From Stenotrophomonas nematodicola (lineage in GTDB: Bacteria > Pseudomonadota > Gammaproteobacteria > Xanthomonadales > Xanthomonadaceae), in assembly GCF_009467805.1 (NCBI RefSeq), contig NZ_WIAY01000003.1, positions 1-64,000 of the forward strand: DNA of 64,000 nucleotides, given 5' to 3'. This document shows, one piece after another, positions 27,148 to 35,716 of this stretch. Numbering within the stretch: position 1 is the stretch's first letter; every line of letters begins with the position of its first letter. Both the position numbers and the translations under genes were made by a program. The notes beneath the pieces were generated by a model. That model saw nothing but the letters and a program-made list of their open reading frames with translations, did not search any database and was not told where the DNA came from.

Positions 27148-28596
27148 TCAATGGCCGCCGTCGAGCGCCTTCAGTTCGCTGACCAGCGCACTGGCGGCAC
27201 CGGCACCATCGCCGTACAGCATGCGCGCGTTGTCGGCATAGAAGAGCGCGTTCTCGATGCCGGCAAAGCCGGTGCCCTTGCCACGCTTGATCACCACCAC
27301 GTTGCGCGCGTTGACCACATCCAGGATCGGCATGCCGTAGATCGGGCTCGCCGGGTCGGTGCGCGCGACCGGGTTGACCACGTCATTGGCACCGATCACC
27401 AGCACCACATCGGTGTTGGGGAATTCGGGATTGATGTCGTCCATGTCGGCGATCAGGTCGTAGGGCACGCCGGCTTCGGCCAGCAGGACATTCATGTGCC
27501 CGGGCATGCGCCCGGCGACGGGATGGATCGCGAACTTCACCTTGATGCCGCGTTCGATCAACCGCTGCGCCAGTTCCCACACCTTGTGCTGGGCCTGGGC
27601 CACGGCCATGCCGTAGCCCGGCACGATCACCACGCGTTCGGCGAAGGCGAGCATCGCCGCCACGTCGCTGGCCTCGATCGGTTTCTGCGCGCCACTGATC
27701 TCCTGCGCGGTACCGCCGCCGCCAAAGTTGGAAAACAGCACGCCGCTGATCGGGCGGTTCATCGCCTTGGCCATCAGGCGGGTCAGCAGGATGCCGGCCG
27801 CGCCGACCATCATGCCGGCGATGATCAGCGCCTCGTTGCCCAGCACATAGCCCTCGAACGCCACCGCCAGGCCGGTAAAGGCGTTGTAGAGCGAGATCAC
27901 CACGGGCATGTCGGCGCCGCCGATCGGCAGGGTCATCAGAACGCCCAGGGCGAGCGCGACCACGAAGAAGGCGATGATCGCCACCGGGCTCAGGCTGACG
28001 CCGGCCCAGATGCCCAGCCCGACCATCGCCACGGCAACCGCCAGGTTGAAGGCCTGCTGCCCGGGGAAGGTCACGCGTCGGTCCAGCCGTCCGTCCAGCT
28101 TGGCCCAGGCGATGATCGAACCGGACAGTGACACCGCACCGATCGCCGAGCCGATGATCGCCAGCGCCAGCACCGTGGCCGAAGGCTGGCGCGCGGCCAG
28201 TTCAGCAATGGCCTGTTCGCTCCAGTGCGTGGTATCGCGATTGGCCAGGAAGGAGAAGCGCAGCAGCTCCACCGCACCGATCGCCGCGGCCGAGCCACCG
28301 CCCATGCCGTTGTAGAGGGCCACCATCTGCGGCATGTCGGTGATCGCCACGCGCTTGGCCGACCACCAGGCCACGCCGGTGCCGATCGCCACCGCCGCCA
28401 GGATCAACGGCACGTTGTGCAGCTCGGGCAGGAAGAAGGTTGCCACCGTGGCAATCAACATGCCCAGCCCGGCCCAGCGGATGCCGCTGCGCGCGGTCAT
28501 GGGCGAGGCCATGCGCTGCAGGCCCAGCAGGAACAGCGTGGCGGCGACCAGGTAGCTGACCTGGACCAGCCACTGCAGCAGGTGTGCGGTGCTCAC
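27148..28596 (-). CDS. pntB: NAD(P) transhydrogenase subunit beta
   Basis: A 482-residue subunit of the proton-translocating transhydrogenase, which drives NADPH formation from NADH with the proton-motive force. The N-terminal half has about nine membrane helices, with GGADMPVVISLYNAFTG as the family hallmark. The C-terminal NADP-binding domain III has VPGYGMAVAQAQ, HPVAGRMPGHMNVLLAEA and VIGANDVVNPAA-like VIGANDVVNPVAR. The start is GTG 28596, or TTG 28602, which overlaps the pntAb stop and has better spacing to GGAGAAGG. It is coupled to pntAb; pntAa lies 1.8 kb away. Confidence 0.94.
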   Translation of the reverse strand: MSTAHLLQWLVQVSYLVAATLFLLGLQRMASPMTARSGIRWAGLGMLIATVATFFLPELHNVPLILAAVAIGTGVAWWSAKRVAITDMPQMVALYNGMGGGSAAAIGAVELLRFSFLANRDTTHWSEQAIAELAARQPSATVLALAIIGSAIGAVSLSGSIIAWAKLDGRLDRRVTFPGQQAFNLAVAVAMVGLGIWAGVSLSPVAIIAFFVVALALGVLMTLPIGGADMPVVISLYNAFTGLAVAFEGYVLGNEALIIAGMMVGAAGILLTRLMAKAMNRPISGVLFSNFGGGGTAQEISGAQKPIEASDVAAMLAFAERVVIVPGYGMAVAQAQHKVWELAQRLIERGIKVKFAIHPVAGRMPGHMNVLLAEAGVPYDLIADMDDINPEFPNTDVVLVIGANDVVNPVARTDPASPIYGMPILDVVNARNVVVIKRGKGTGFAGIENALFYADNARMLYGDGAGAASALVSELKALDGGH

Positions 28597-28598
28597 GT

Positions 28599-28907
28599 TC
28601 AAGGCGCCTTCTCCCCCGCGTCGCGCTTGGCGCTGGGCTTGAACATGTCGAGCATCCGCTCGGTGACCACATAGCCACCGGCCGCATTGCCGGCGCCGAG
28701 CACCACCGCGACGAAGCCGATGATCTTCTCCAGCGGTGTCTGCGCGTGGCCCAGCACCACCATCGCACCGATCAGCACGATGCCGTGGATGAAGTTGGAC
28801 CCGGACATCAGGGGGGTATGCAGGATCACCGGCACCCGTGAAATGATCACATGGCCGGCGATGGCGGCCAGCATGAAGATGTACAACGCCACGAACCCGT
28901 CGCTCAT
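28599..28907 (-). CDS. pntAb: NAD(P) transhydrogenase subunit alpha, membrane part (PntAb)
   Basis: A 102-residue protein equal to the membrane part of PntA. MSDGFVALYIFMLAAIAGH starts the first helix. RVPVILHTPLMSGSNFIHGIV is the conserved loop, and about three helices are visible. It shows that alpha is split into two chains, as in Rhodospirillum-type enzymes. Its stop is within 3 nt of pntB. Upstream lies a divergent sigma factor gene instead of pntAa. Confidence 0.92.
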   Translation of the reverse strand: MSDGFVALYIFMLAAIAGHVIISRVPVILHTPLMSGSNFIHGIVLIGAMVVLGHAQTPLEKIIGFVAVVLGAGNAAGGYVVTERMLDMFKPSAKRDAGEKAP

Positions 28908-28997
28908 TGCAGTCTGTCTCCCAGGCGGTGATCCCGTCCCGCCCATCATAACCATGCGCTGAACCGTTCTGCAGGCCGGTCAACCGATGGCGCACTG

Positions 28998-29600
28998 GTG
29001 CGTTCTCACGTTGTCCCCCTGCGCGAGCGCTACCCTGTGCTGGTGAGCCCCTCCCTACCGACGCTGCCCACCGAGGCCGATGCGCCGCTGCCGGTATCGC
29101 TGGACGCGTTTCTGGCCGGTATCGGCCCGCGCGCGTTCCGCTTCGCCGAAGCCGGCCTGCGCCAGCGCGACGACGCCCTCGATGCCGTGCAGGACAGCAT
29201 GCTGCGGATGCTGTCCTACCGTGACAAACCCGCCGCCGAGTGGGCGCCGCTGTTCTGGAGCATCCTGCGCCGCCGGGTGGTGGACCTGCAGCGCCGCCGC
29301 GGGTTCCGCCTGCGCTTCTGGCGCAGCAGCGATGCGCCTGCGGAGGATCACAACATCGACTGGGCCGACAGCGCGCCCGGCCCGGCCCAGGCGCACGAGC
29401 AGCGCGATCAGTACACGCGTCTGGTCGCCGCGCTGCGCCAGCTCCCGGCCCGCCAGCGCGAGGCCTTCACCCTGCGCGTGCTGCAGCAGCTCGACGGCGC
29501 CACCACCGCCCGGGCGATGGGCTGCAGCGAAGGCGCGGTCAAAACCCATCTTTCGCGCGCACGCGCAGCCCTGCAGCAGCACCTGGAGATCGAACTGTGA
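28998..29600 (+). CDS. ECF-type RNA polymerase sigma factor
   Basis: A 200-residue sigma-70 family protein if read from GTG 28998; a second GTG at 29043 would give 185 residues, and the true start is uncertain. Region 2 is seen at DDALDAVQDSMLRMLSYR, with RRRVVDLQRRR behind it. Region 4 is LPARQREAFTLRVLQQLDGATTARAMGCSEGAVKTHLSRARAAL in two parts, the helix-turn-helix being ARAMGCSEGAVKTHLSRAR. It is followed with a 4-bp overlap by a one-helix membrane protein and then a DUF3106 protein. The cassette splits the pnt genes and is divergent from pntAb. Confidence 0.85.
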   Translation: MRSHVVPLRERYPVLVSPSLPTLPTEADAPLPVSLDAFLAGIGPRAFRFAEAGLRQRDDALDAVQDSMLRMLSYRDKPAAEWAPLFWSILRRRVVDLQRRRGFRLRFWRSSDAPAEDHNIDWADSAPGPAQAHEQRDQYTRLVAALRQLPARQREAFTLRVLQQLDGATTARAMGCSEGAVKTHLSRARAALQQHLEIEL

Positions 29601-29923
29601 GCCGCCCGCCTCTTCCTTCCAGCACCGACGCGGCCCTGCAGCAGTTGCATGCGCAGGCGGTTGCGCGGCTTTCCCCGGCCACCCTGGCGCGGCTGCATGG
29701 CGCGCGCCACGCCGCGCCGCAGCGCACCCGCGCGCATGGCTGGTGGCTGGCCACGGCCTGCTCGGCGGTCGCCGCACTGGGACTGGGCTACAGTTTCACG
29801 GTCAGCCCGCCGCGTCCGGCCGCGCTGCCGGTCACCGCGACACTGGATGACGGCATCGACGTACTCGACGAGAATCCCGATCTGTACGTGTGGCTGGCCG
29901 GCACCGATCTGGCAATGGAGTGA
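29597..29923 (+). CDS. Small one-helix membrane protein, possible anti-sigma partner
   Basis: A 108-residue protein from GTG 29597, whose first base is 4 nt inside the sigma gene end (GTGA overlap). A cytoplasmic N-terminal part is followed by one membrane helix (about 51-67, WLATACSAVAALGLGYSF) and an acidic outer tail ending DLYVWLAGTDLAME. The order sigma / small membrane protein / DUF3106 resembles cassettes where the middle gene is a DUF3619 protein. An anti-sigma role is inferred from coupling and topology only. Confidence 0.65.
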   Translation: MSRPPLPSSTDAALQQLHAQAVARLSPATLARLHGARHAAPQRTRAHGWWLATACSAVAALGLGYSFTVSPPRPAALPVTATLDDGIDVLDENPDLYVWLAGTDLAME

Positions 29924-29927
29924 ATCG

Positions 29928-30359
29928 ATGAAACCGCGACTGATGCTGGGACTGGCACTGCTGACGCTGACGGCGACCGGCTGGGCACAGACGTCCCCGT
30001 TACCGAACTGGGACCAACTGACCCCGCAGCAGCGCGAGGCGTTGATCGCGCCGGTGCGTGACCGGTGGAACGATGCGCCGCCGCCACAACGCGAGCGGAT
30101 GCTCCAGCATGGGCAGCGCTGGCAGGAGATGACCCCGGAACAACGCGATCTGGCGCGCCGTGGCCGACACCGCTTCGAAAACATGTCGCCCGAGCAGCGC
30201 GAGCAGGCCCGCGCGCTGTTTGCGCAGATGCGCACGATGAACCCGGCCCAGCGCGACGAACTGCGCGCCCGCTGGGCGCGCATGACCCCTGACCAGCGCC
30301 AGGACTGGCTCAAGGCCAACCCCATCGTCGAGCCGCCCGCCGCGCCCAGAAAGCCCTGA
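29928..30359 (+). CDS. DUF3106 family exported protein
   Basis: A 143-residue protein with a signal peptide (about 1-21, ending GWAQ). Four repeats of a motif LTPQQREAL / MTPEQRDLA / MSPEQREQA / MNPAQRDEL / MTPDQRQDW with arginine-rich helices between them are typical of DUF3106. It is third in the sigma cassette, 5 nt after the membrane protein, and ends 22 nt from the convergent pntAa. Function unknown; the repeats recall CpxP/Spy-like periplasmic helical proteins. Confidence 0.8.
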   Translation: MKPRLMLGLALLTLTATGWAQTSPLPNWDQLTPQQREALIAPVRDRWNDAPPPQRERMLQHGQRWQEMTPEQRDLARRGRHRFENMSPEQREQARALFAQMRTMNPAQRDELRARWARMTPDQRQDWLKANPIVEPPAAPRKP

Positions 30360-30381
30360 GCGCCGCGCCGCCGGGCCATGC

Positions 30382-31476
30382 TCAGCCGGCGGCGTCCGCG
30401 CCCTGCCAGCGGGTTCTGGCCTGCAGTTCGTCGGTCCAGTCGAAGGCGATCGCACCGTCCTTGAGGAACAGCGCGACGAAGTTGTACAGGTTGCGCGCGT
30501 ACATCTCGCTGGCGTGCACGGCACCCTGGCTGGCCAGGTTGAGCGGACCGTCGACGGTGATGCCGTCCAGGTCGATGGTCTGCCCCGGCACGGTCGCTTC
30601 GCAGTTGCCGCCGGTCTCGGCGGCCAGGTCCACCACCACGCTGCCCGGCTTCATGCCGCGCACCATCGCGGTGCTGAGGATCCGCGGTGCAGGGCGACCC
30701 GGCACGGCCGCCGTGCACACCACGACGTCCACCAGGCGCAGATGGTCGCCGAGCCGGCGCTGCTGTTCGGCCCGCTCGTCCTCGGTCAGCGCGCGGGCAT
30801 AGCCGCCTTCACCGGCGGCGCTGACTCCCAGGTCAAGGAATTTGCCGCCCAGCGATTCGATCTGCTCGCGGGTTTCCGGGCGCACATCGAACCCTTCGAC
30901 CTGCGCGCCGAGCCGGCGCGCGGTGGCGATCGCCTGCAGTCCGGCCACACCGGCGCCCACCACCAGCACCCGCGAGGGGCGGATGGTGCCGGCGGCCGTG
31001 GTCAGCATCGGGAAGAAGCGCGGCGCGCGCTGGGCCGCGATCAACATGGCCTTGTAGCCCGCCATGCCGGCCTGGGAACTGAGCACGTCCATCGACTGCG
31101 CGCGCGTGGTGCGCGGCAGACGCTCCAACGGAAAGGCATGCAGCGCGCGCGATTGGATGGTCGCCGCACGGCCTGCGTCAGCCTGCGGGTAAAGCATGCC
31201 CACCAGGGTGGCGCCGGTCTTGAGCTGGGCCCACTGGGCCGGGGATGGCGGCTGCACGCACAGCACGATATCGGCCGTGGACAGGCCGCCGGCGTCGGCC
31301 ACCTGCGCGCCGGCGTCCAGATACGCCGCATCCGGGAAACCGGCCGCCTGTCCGGCACCGGCCTCAAAACGAACGGTCGCGCCGAGCGCAGCCAGCTTGC
31401 GCGCCGTCTCCGGCGTCATTGCCACGCGCCGTTCCCCCGGCGCGCCTTCCTTGACCACCAACACCTCGACAGCCAT
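30382..31476 (-). CDS. pntAa: NAD(P) transhydrogenase subunit alpha, NAD-binding part (PntAa)
   Basis: A 364-residue soluble NAD(H)-binding domain I of the transhydrogenase. VVKEGAPGERRVAMTPETARKLAALG opens it in two parts, VLVVGAGVAGLQAIATARRLGA near 170 is the dinucleotide fold, and TAAVPGRPAPRILS and DLAAETGGNCEATVPG are family blocks. It ends before the membrane helices, which are in pntAb. On this chromosome it is separated from pntAb-pntB by the plus-strand sigma/DUF3106 cassette, so it must be transcribed separately. Confidence 0.94.
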   Translation of the reverse strand: MAVEVLVVKEGAPGERRVAMTPETARKLAALGATVRFEAGAGQAAGFPDAAYLDAGAQVADAGGLSTADIVLCVQPPSPAQWAQLKTGATLVGMLYPQADAGRAATIQSRALHAFPLERLPRTTRAQSMDVLSSQAGMAGYKAMLIAAQRAPRFFPMLTTAAGTIRPSRVLVVGAGVAGLQAIATARRLGAQVEGFDVRPETREQIESLGGKFLDLGVSAAGEGGYARALTEDERAEQQRRLGDHLRLVDVVVCTAAVPGRPAPRILSTAMVRGMKPGSVVVDLAAETGGNCEATVPGQTIDLDGITVDGPLNLASQGAVHASEMYARNLYNFVALFLKDGAIAFDWTDELQARTRWQGADAAG

Positions 31477-31541
31477 GCCTGTCCCCGTCGTTCAGCGGAT
31501 AGTGCCGTGATCGTAACCTGATCGGTGGGCGCCGGGTCGGC

Positions 31542-33857
31542 CTAGTGGACGGTGGCGCTCTTGGTGTCCAGGCGGTCGATCACGCCCTGCATGGCGCTGT
31601 CGAAGGCGCCATCGTCGATATGCGCGCGCAGGCGGCCCAGCCGCACCATCACCGCCAGTTCTTCCGGCGAGGCCACGCAGAAGCGCACGCCGCGGCGGTT
31701 GACGAACAGCAGACGCGAGGAGATCGGGCTGACCCAGGACAGCTTGCCGGCCTGCACCTTGCCGTCCTTGTCGACGAAGTCCAGCCAACTGCCGATCTCC
31801 ATGCCGCGGAAGCGGTCGGCATCGGCGTTGTCGAAGTCGCTGACATCCACCTTGCTGCCCAGCTCCACGGCCGGGGCTTCCTGCGCGGGCGGTGCCGGCA
31901 GCACCACCTGCGGCAGTTCCGGCAGCGCGCGCTCCAGTTCCGGGCGCGATTCGGCGATGCCCTGCAACGTGTCATGCAACGCGTCGATGGCGCTGGTGGC
32001 GGCATCGGCGTGCACGCCCACACTGGCAAACACCTTGCGCAGCGCCGGGTGCCAGGCCTGCAGCCAGGGCTTGCCGACGATCTTGCGGCGCGCTTCGGCC
32101 ACCTCTTCCAGCAGCCCGTCGGCCAGGGCCAGCGCCTCACCCACCGACGCGCCGTCTTCGCCTTCGCGCAGCACACTCAAGGTGAGGTGGTGCTGCCACG
32201 GCTGGCGCAGGAACTCGCCGATGGCCTGCGGCAGGGTGGCATCGGCAATGCGACGGTCCAGTTCGGCGGCCGCCCGGGTGCGCGCCATTTCCAGCTTTTC
32301 CTGACCGCGCTGGGTCTCGGCCGCACGCCGCTCGGCGATTTCGATCCGGCGCCGATGCTGGGCCAGGAAATCGCGGAATTCTTCTTCCAGCGTAAGGAAG
32401 ATGGCGAGGTTCTCGTTGAACTCGGCCACCAGCCGCTCGATGATCTCCTCGACCTTGCCCATCAGCACGCGCTCGGCCTGGCTTTCGCCGGTATTGCCTT
32501 CGCACGCTTCGGCCAGCGAGTTGAGCAGCTTGCGCGCCGGGTGGGTCTTCTGCACGAACATGCGGCGGTCGAGCATGGCGACCTTCACGAACGGCACCAC
32601 CAGCCGACCGATCAGCTCGCGCGAGCGACCTTCCAGGTCGCGCTCGTCCAGCATCACATCAAACAGCATGCCGACCAGGTCGATCGCGTCCTCGTCCTGC
32701 GGGTCCAGCCGGGCTTGGCCCGGGTCGACACCGAGGCGCGTGGCACCGGACAGCACTTCGCTCTTCAGGCGCTGGGCCAGCGATTCGCCGTCCTCGCCGA
32801 TCGCCGCGCGCAGGGTGGCGCTGGGCGTGGCCTGGAGCAGCGACAGCACCGACATCATTTCGCGTTGGCTGAGCGGACGCTGCTGGCCCACCGCCACACT
32901 CGCGGCGGAGGTGGCGTCTTCGCGCACATGGCGGGTCTGCTGCAGCAGTTCATGCAGCGCTTCCAGCAACATGCCCTGGTTGCCGCTCAGACCCTCGGCG
33001 CCGTCCGCACCGCCGGCATGGCTGCTGGCGCCGTGCGAGGACTGCATGCGGCCACGGCTTTCGGCCCAGCGGTCGGCAAACCGCCTGGCCCAGGCCGGCG
33101 CGGTCGCGTCGTCATTGCCGTGCTGCGCCGTGTCCAGCGCGTCGACCAGTTCGTCCAGCTCGTCGCGCGGCGTCGGCGGGCGCGGGGCCGGGCGACGCGG
33201 CGCGGCCATCTGCGGCATCACGCCGGCAGCGGCCAGTTGTTCGTCCACTTTTTCGTAGCGCTTGCCGATCGGGGCGTGCAGGTCGCGCTCGCACAATTTG
33301 ATCAGCACCAGCCGCACTTCCGGGGCCAGCTCACAGCCGGCGAAGGCCTCGTGGATGGCCACACCGATGTGTTCCGGGCTGATCGGGTTGGTGTCCGCGT
33401 TCAGCTCCAGGCCCCCGGCAATCATGCCCAGGCGGCGGTCCAGACGGGCCAGCACCGGCTTCCAGTCGCGCAGCAGCACGGTGGCGAAATTGCGCACGGC
33501 CAGCCGCGATTCCAGCACGTGCTCGGGCACCAGGCTCAGGCCGTCCTCGATCTGACCGGCCAGCGTGGCCTCGGCCGACAGGGGCTCGCCCTGCTCCAGC
33601 GCCGACCAGGCGCGGGCCAGATGGGTGCGGAAGCCGACCACGATGTCGTCGCGGCGGCGGCGCAGTTCGCGCATGCCGTCCAGGAACAGCAGCTGCGACG
33701 CGCCTGCGGTGCCGGCACGGTCGAACAGCACATCGTCAAAGCGCGCCAGTACGGTCGCGAACGACTCGGCCAGCGCGGGCAGCGCCGCGTCGCGCGCAAG
33801 CGTCAGCAGCGCGGCGTTGCGACCCGGATGGCCCGTAGCAGTGGGCGTGGCGATCAT
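31542..33857 (-). CDS. DUF1631 family protein
   Basis: A 771-residue soluble protein of the DUF1631 family of gammaproteobacteria, some members of which are mislabelled thymidine phosphorylase. The N-terminal half has SQLLFLDGMRELRRRR and AVRNFATVLLRDWKP. The middle has LIGRLVVPFVKVAMLDRRMF and HPARKLLNSLAEACEG, followed by a long charged coiled-coil-like part (about 490-560). The C-terminal 100 residues (IGSWLDFVDKDGKVQAGKLSW, then SRLLFVNRRGVR) look like a PilZ-type beta-barrel. I see no clear RxxxR + D/NxSxxG c-di-GMP motif. Monocistronic; function unknown. Confidence 0.8.
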   Translation of the reverse strand: MIATPTATGHPGRNAALLTLARDAALPALAESFATVLARFDDVLFDRAGTAGASQLLFLDGMRELRRRRDDIVVGFRTHLARAWSALEQGEPLSAEATLAGQIEDGLSLVPEHVLESRLAVRNFATVLLRDWKPVLARLDRRLGMIAGGLELNADTNPISPEHIGVAIHEAFAGCELAPEVRLVLIKLCERDLHAPIGKRYEKVDEQLAAAGVMPQMAAPRRPAPRPPTPRDELDELVDALDTAQHGNDDATAPAWARRFADRWAESRGRMQSSHGASSHAGGADGAEGLSGNQGMLLEALHELLQQTRHVREDATSAASVAVGQQRPLSQREMMSVLSLLQATPSATLRAAIGEDGESLAQRLKSEVLSGATRLGVDPGQARLDPQDEDAIDLVGMLFDVMLDERDLEGRSRELIGRLVVPFVKVAMLDRRMFVQKTHPARKLLNSLAEACEGNTGESQAERVLMGKVEEIIERLVAEFNENLAIFLTLEEEFRDFLAQHRRRIEIAERRAAETQRGQEKLEMARTRAAAELDRRIADATLPQAIGEFLRQPWQHHLTLSVLREGEDGASVGEALALADGLLEEVAEARRKIVGKPWLQAWHPALRKVFASVGVHADAATSAIDALHDTLQGIAESRPELERALPELPQVVLPAPPAQEAPAVELGSKVDVSDFDNADADRFRGMEIGSWLDFVDKDGKVQAGKLSWVSPISSRLLFVNRRGVRFCVASPEELAVMVRLGRLRAHIDDGAFDSAMQGVIDRLDTKSATVH

Positions 33858-34188
33858 GCGAAAAGGCTCCCCACCCTCGCAGGCACTCTAAGCAGCGTGA
33901 ATACAGCCGACGCAGGTACACCCCATGCACCCGCATACGGATCGTAGGCCGGCCGGCCGGTAGCGGACAGTGAAGCAGTCCTCACTTCATACCTCATGAC
34001 CGGGGCGCCGGCAGGCCTTGTATCGTACGGGGAGCGGTCGCGGGAAGCGAGTACAGCCACGTGAACGACTTCCGTTAATTAGGTGATGTTCATCACGTTT
34101 TGTCGCAAATTGCACCGAGAACGCCCAAAGCCGTGTCACAAACTGCCGCGACTATACTGAGAGGCCCGTGAAAGCCGATCGAGATCCC
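33858..34188. other. Intergenic region upstream of the nitroreductase
   Basis: About 330 bp between divergent genes. A dyad GTGATG-TT-CATCAC lies at 34083-34096 and a -10-like TATACT at 34153-34158. No further gene or RNA is seen. Confidence 0.45.
34083..34096. promoter_or_regulatory. CRP/Clp-like palindrome
   Basis: GTGATGTTCATCAC is a perfect 6+6 dyad and contains GTGA-N6-TCAC, the core of CRP/Clp sites, but lacks the outer T/A. It is about 93 nt upstream of the nitroreductase ATG. Xanthomonads carry the CRP homologue Clp; binding here is only suggested. Confidence 0.35.
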
Positions 34189-34764
34189 ATGCTGCTTCCC
34201 GCTGCGCTGCAGGCGCTGGACATGCGCCGTTCCGTCCCCGCCCGACACCTGGGCGAGCCCGGGCCGGACCCGCAGACGCTGGCGCGGATGCTCGCCTCGG
34301 CGGTGCGGGTGCCCGATCACGGCAAGCTGGTGCCGTTCCGCTTCCTGCGGATCACTGGCGATGCACGTCACACTCTGGGCACCTTCCTGGCCGAACGCAG
34401 CCGCGAGCGCGACCCCAACGTGGCCCAGGCCCAGCTGGAGAAGGACCGTCAGCGGTTCTCGCACGCCCCGCTGGTCATTGTGGTGGTCACCCGTCACACG
34501 CCCAGCCCCAAGGTGCCCGCGCAGGAACAGCTGATGACCGCCGGCTGCGTCTGCTTTGCCCTGCTGCAGGCCGCGCAGGCGTTCGGCTTCGGCGCCCAGT
34601 GGCTGACGGCCTGGATGGCCTTCGACCCGGCCGTCCATGCCCACCTGGGGCTGGCCGACAACGAGGGCATCGCCGGTTTCATCCATATCGGCACGCCGAA
34701 GACCGAGGTGCCCGAGCGCGACCGTCCGGACCCGGCCGCCCTGCTGCAGGACTGGAATGGCTGA
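34189..34764 (+). CDS. Nitroreductase family protein (YdjA-like)
   Basis: A 191-residue FMN-dependent oxidoreductase. LDMRRSVPARHLGEPGPD near the start, VPDHGKLVPFRFLRI, APLVIVVVT and GIAGFIHIGTP follow the YdjA type of small nitroreductase, with QEQLMTAGCVCFALLQAAQAFGFG in two parts as the long helix. A GTG at 34168 would add seven residues; the ATG is preferred because it fits family length. It starts a four-gene unit in which every next start lies at or inside the previous stop. Confidence 0.87.
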   Translation: MLLPAALQALDMRRSVPARHLGEPGPDPQTLARMLASAVRVPDHGKLVPFRFLRITGDARHTLGTFLAERSRERDPNVAQAQLEKDRQRFSHAPLVIVVVTRHTPSPKVPAQEQLMTAGCVCFALLQAAQAFGFGAQWLTAWMAFDPAVHAHLGLADNEGIAGFIHIGTPKTEVPERDRPDPAALLQDWNG

Positions 34765-35716
34765 GATGAGCGTTCCGTCCCCCGTGGTGGCACCGCGCCC
34801 GCCGCTGTATCTGGTGGATGCCAGTCTCTATGTGTTCCGCGCCTGGCACTCGATGCCCGACGAATTCCAGGACCAGCAGGGCTGGCCGACCAATGCCGTG
34901 CACGGTTTTGCCCGCTTCCTGCTCGACCTGCTTGAACGCGAACGCCCGCGGCATATCGCCATTGCCTTCGACGAGGCGCTGGACAGCTGTTTCCGGCACC
35001 GCCTGTATGCCGCCTACAAGGCCAACCGCGACCCGGCACCGGATGCGCTGCGCCGCCAGTTCGCGCACTGCAAAGCGCTGTGCGTGGCGCTTGGGCTGGC
35101 GGTACTGGCCCACCATGAGTACGAAGCCGACGACCTGATCGGCAGCGCCCTGCACGCGCGCCGCGAGGCGGGCATGCGCGGGGTGATCGTCTCCGCCGAC
35201 AAGGACCTGTCGCAGCTGCTGTTCGAGCACGACGAACAGTGGGACTACGCACGCAACCAGCGTTGGGGCATGGCCGGGGTCAAGGCCCGCCACGGCGTCC
35301 ATGCCCACCAGATCGCCGATTACCTGGCGTTGTGCGGCGACGCGGTCGACAACATCCCCGGCGTGACCGGCGTGGGCGCCAAGTCCGCGGCGGTGCTGCT
35401 GGCCCACTTCGGCAGCCTGGACACGTTGTACGAACGCATCGACGAAGTGCCGTTCCTGCGCCTGCGTGGCGCCGCGCAGATGGCGGTGCGCCTGCGCGAG
35501 CAGCGTGAGCACGCCTTGTTGTGGCGGCAGTTGACCACCATCGCGCTGGATGCGCCGCTGGACGGCGGCCCTGCCGACTTCAGCCGGGTCAGCGCCGATG
35601 CGCAGATGCTGCAGGGCCTGTGCGATGCGCTGCGGTTCGGGCCACTGACCCGTCGCCGCCTGTTCGCCGCCGCCGGCCTGTCCGATTCCCCTTCCGTAGC
35701 CAGCGAGATCGCATGA
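34757..35716 (+). CDS. 5'-3' exonuclease, PolA N-domain type
   Basis: A 319-residue nuclease of the flap-endonuclease family, similar to DNA polymerase I N-terminal domain and ExoIX. YLVDASLYVFRAWHS holds the first metal-site aspartate. IAFDEALDSCFRHRLYAAYKANR, YEADDLIGSAL and VSADKDLSQLL carry the other acidic residues. LCGDAVDNIPGVTGVGAKSAA is the helix-hairpin-helix. The start at 34757 has AGGA 5 nt upstream and overlaps the nitroreductase end; ATG 34766 is an alternative. Probably acts on RNA primers or flaps beside PolA. Confidence 0.87.
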   Translation: MAEMSVPSPVVAPRPPLYLVDASLYVFRAWHSMPDEFQDQQGWPTNAVHGFARFLLDLLERERPRHIAIAFDEALDSCFRHRLYAAYKANRDPAPDALRRQFAHCKALCVALGLAVLAHHEYEADDLIGSALHARREAGMRGVIVSADKDLSQLLFEHDEQWDYARNQRWGMAGVKARHGVHAHQIADYLALCGDAVDNIPGVTGVGAKSAAVLLAHFGSLDTLYERIDEVPFLRLRGAAQMAVRLREQREHALLWRQLTTIALDAPLDGGPADFSRVSADAQMLQGLCDALRFGPLTRRRLFAAAGLSDSPSVASEIA

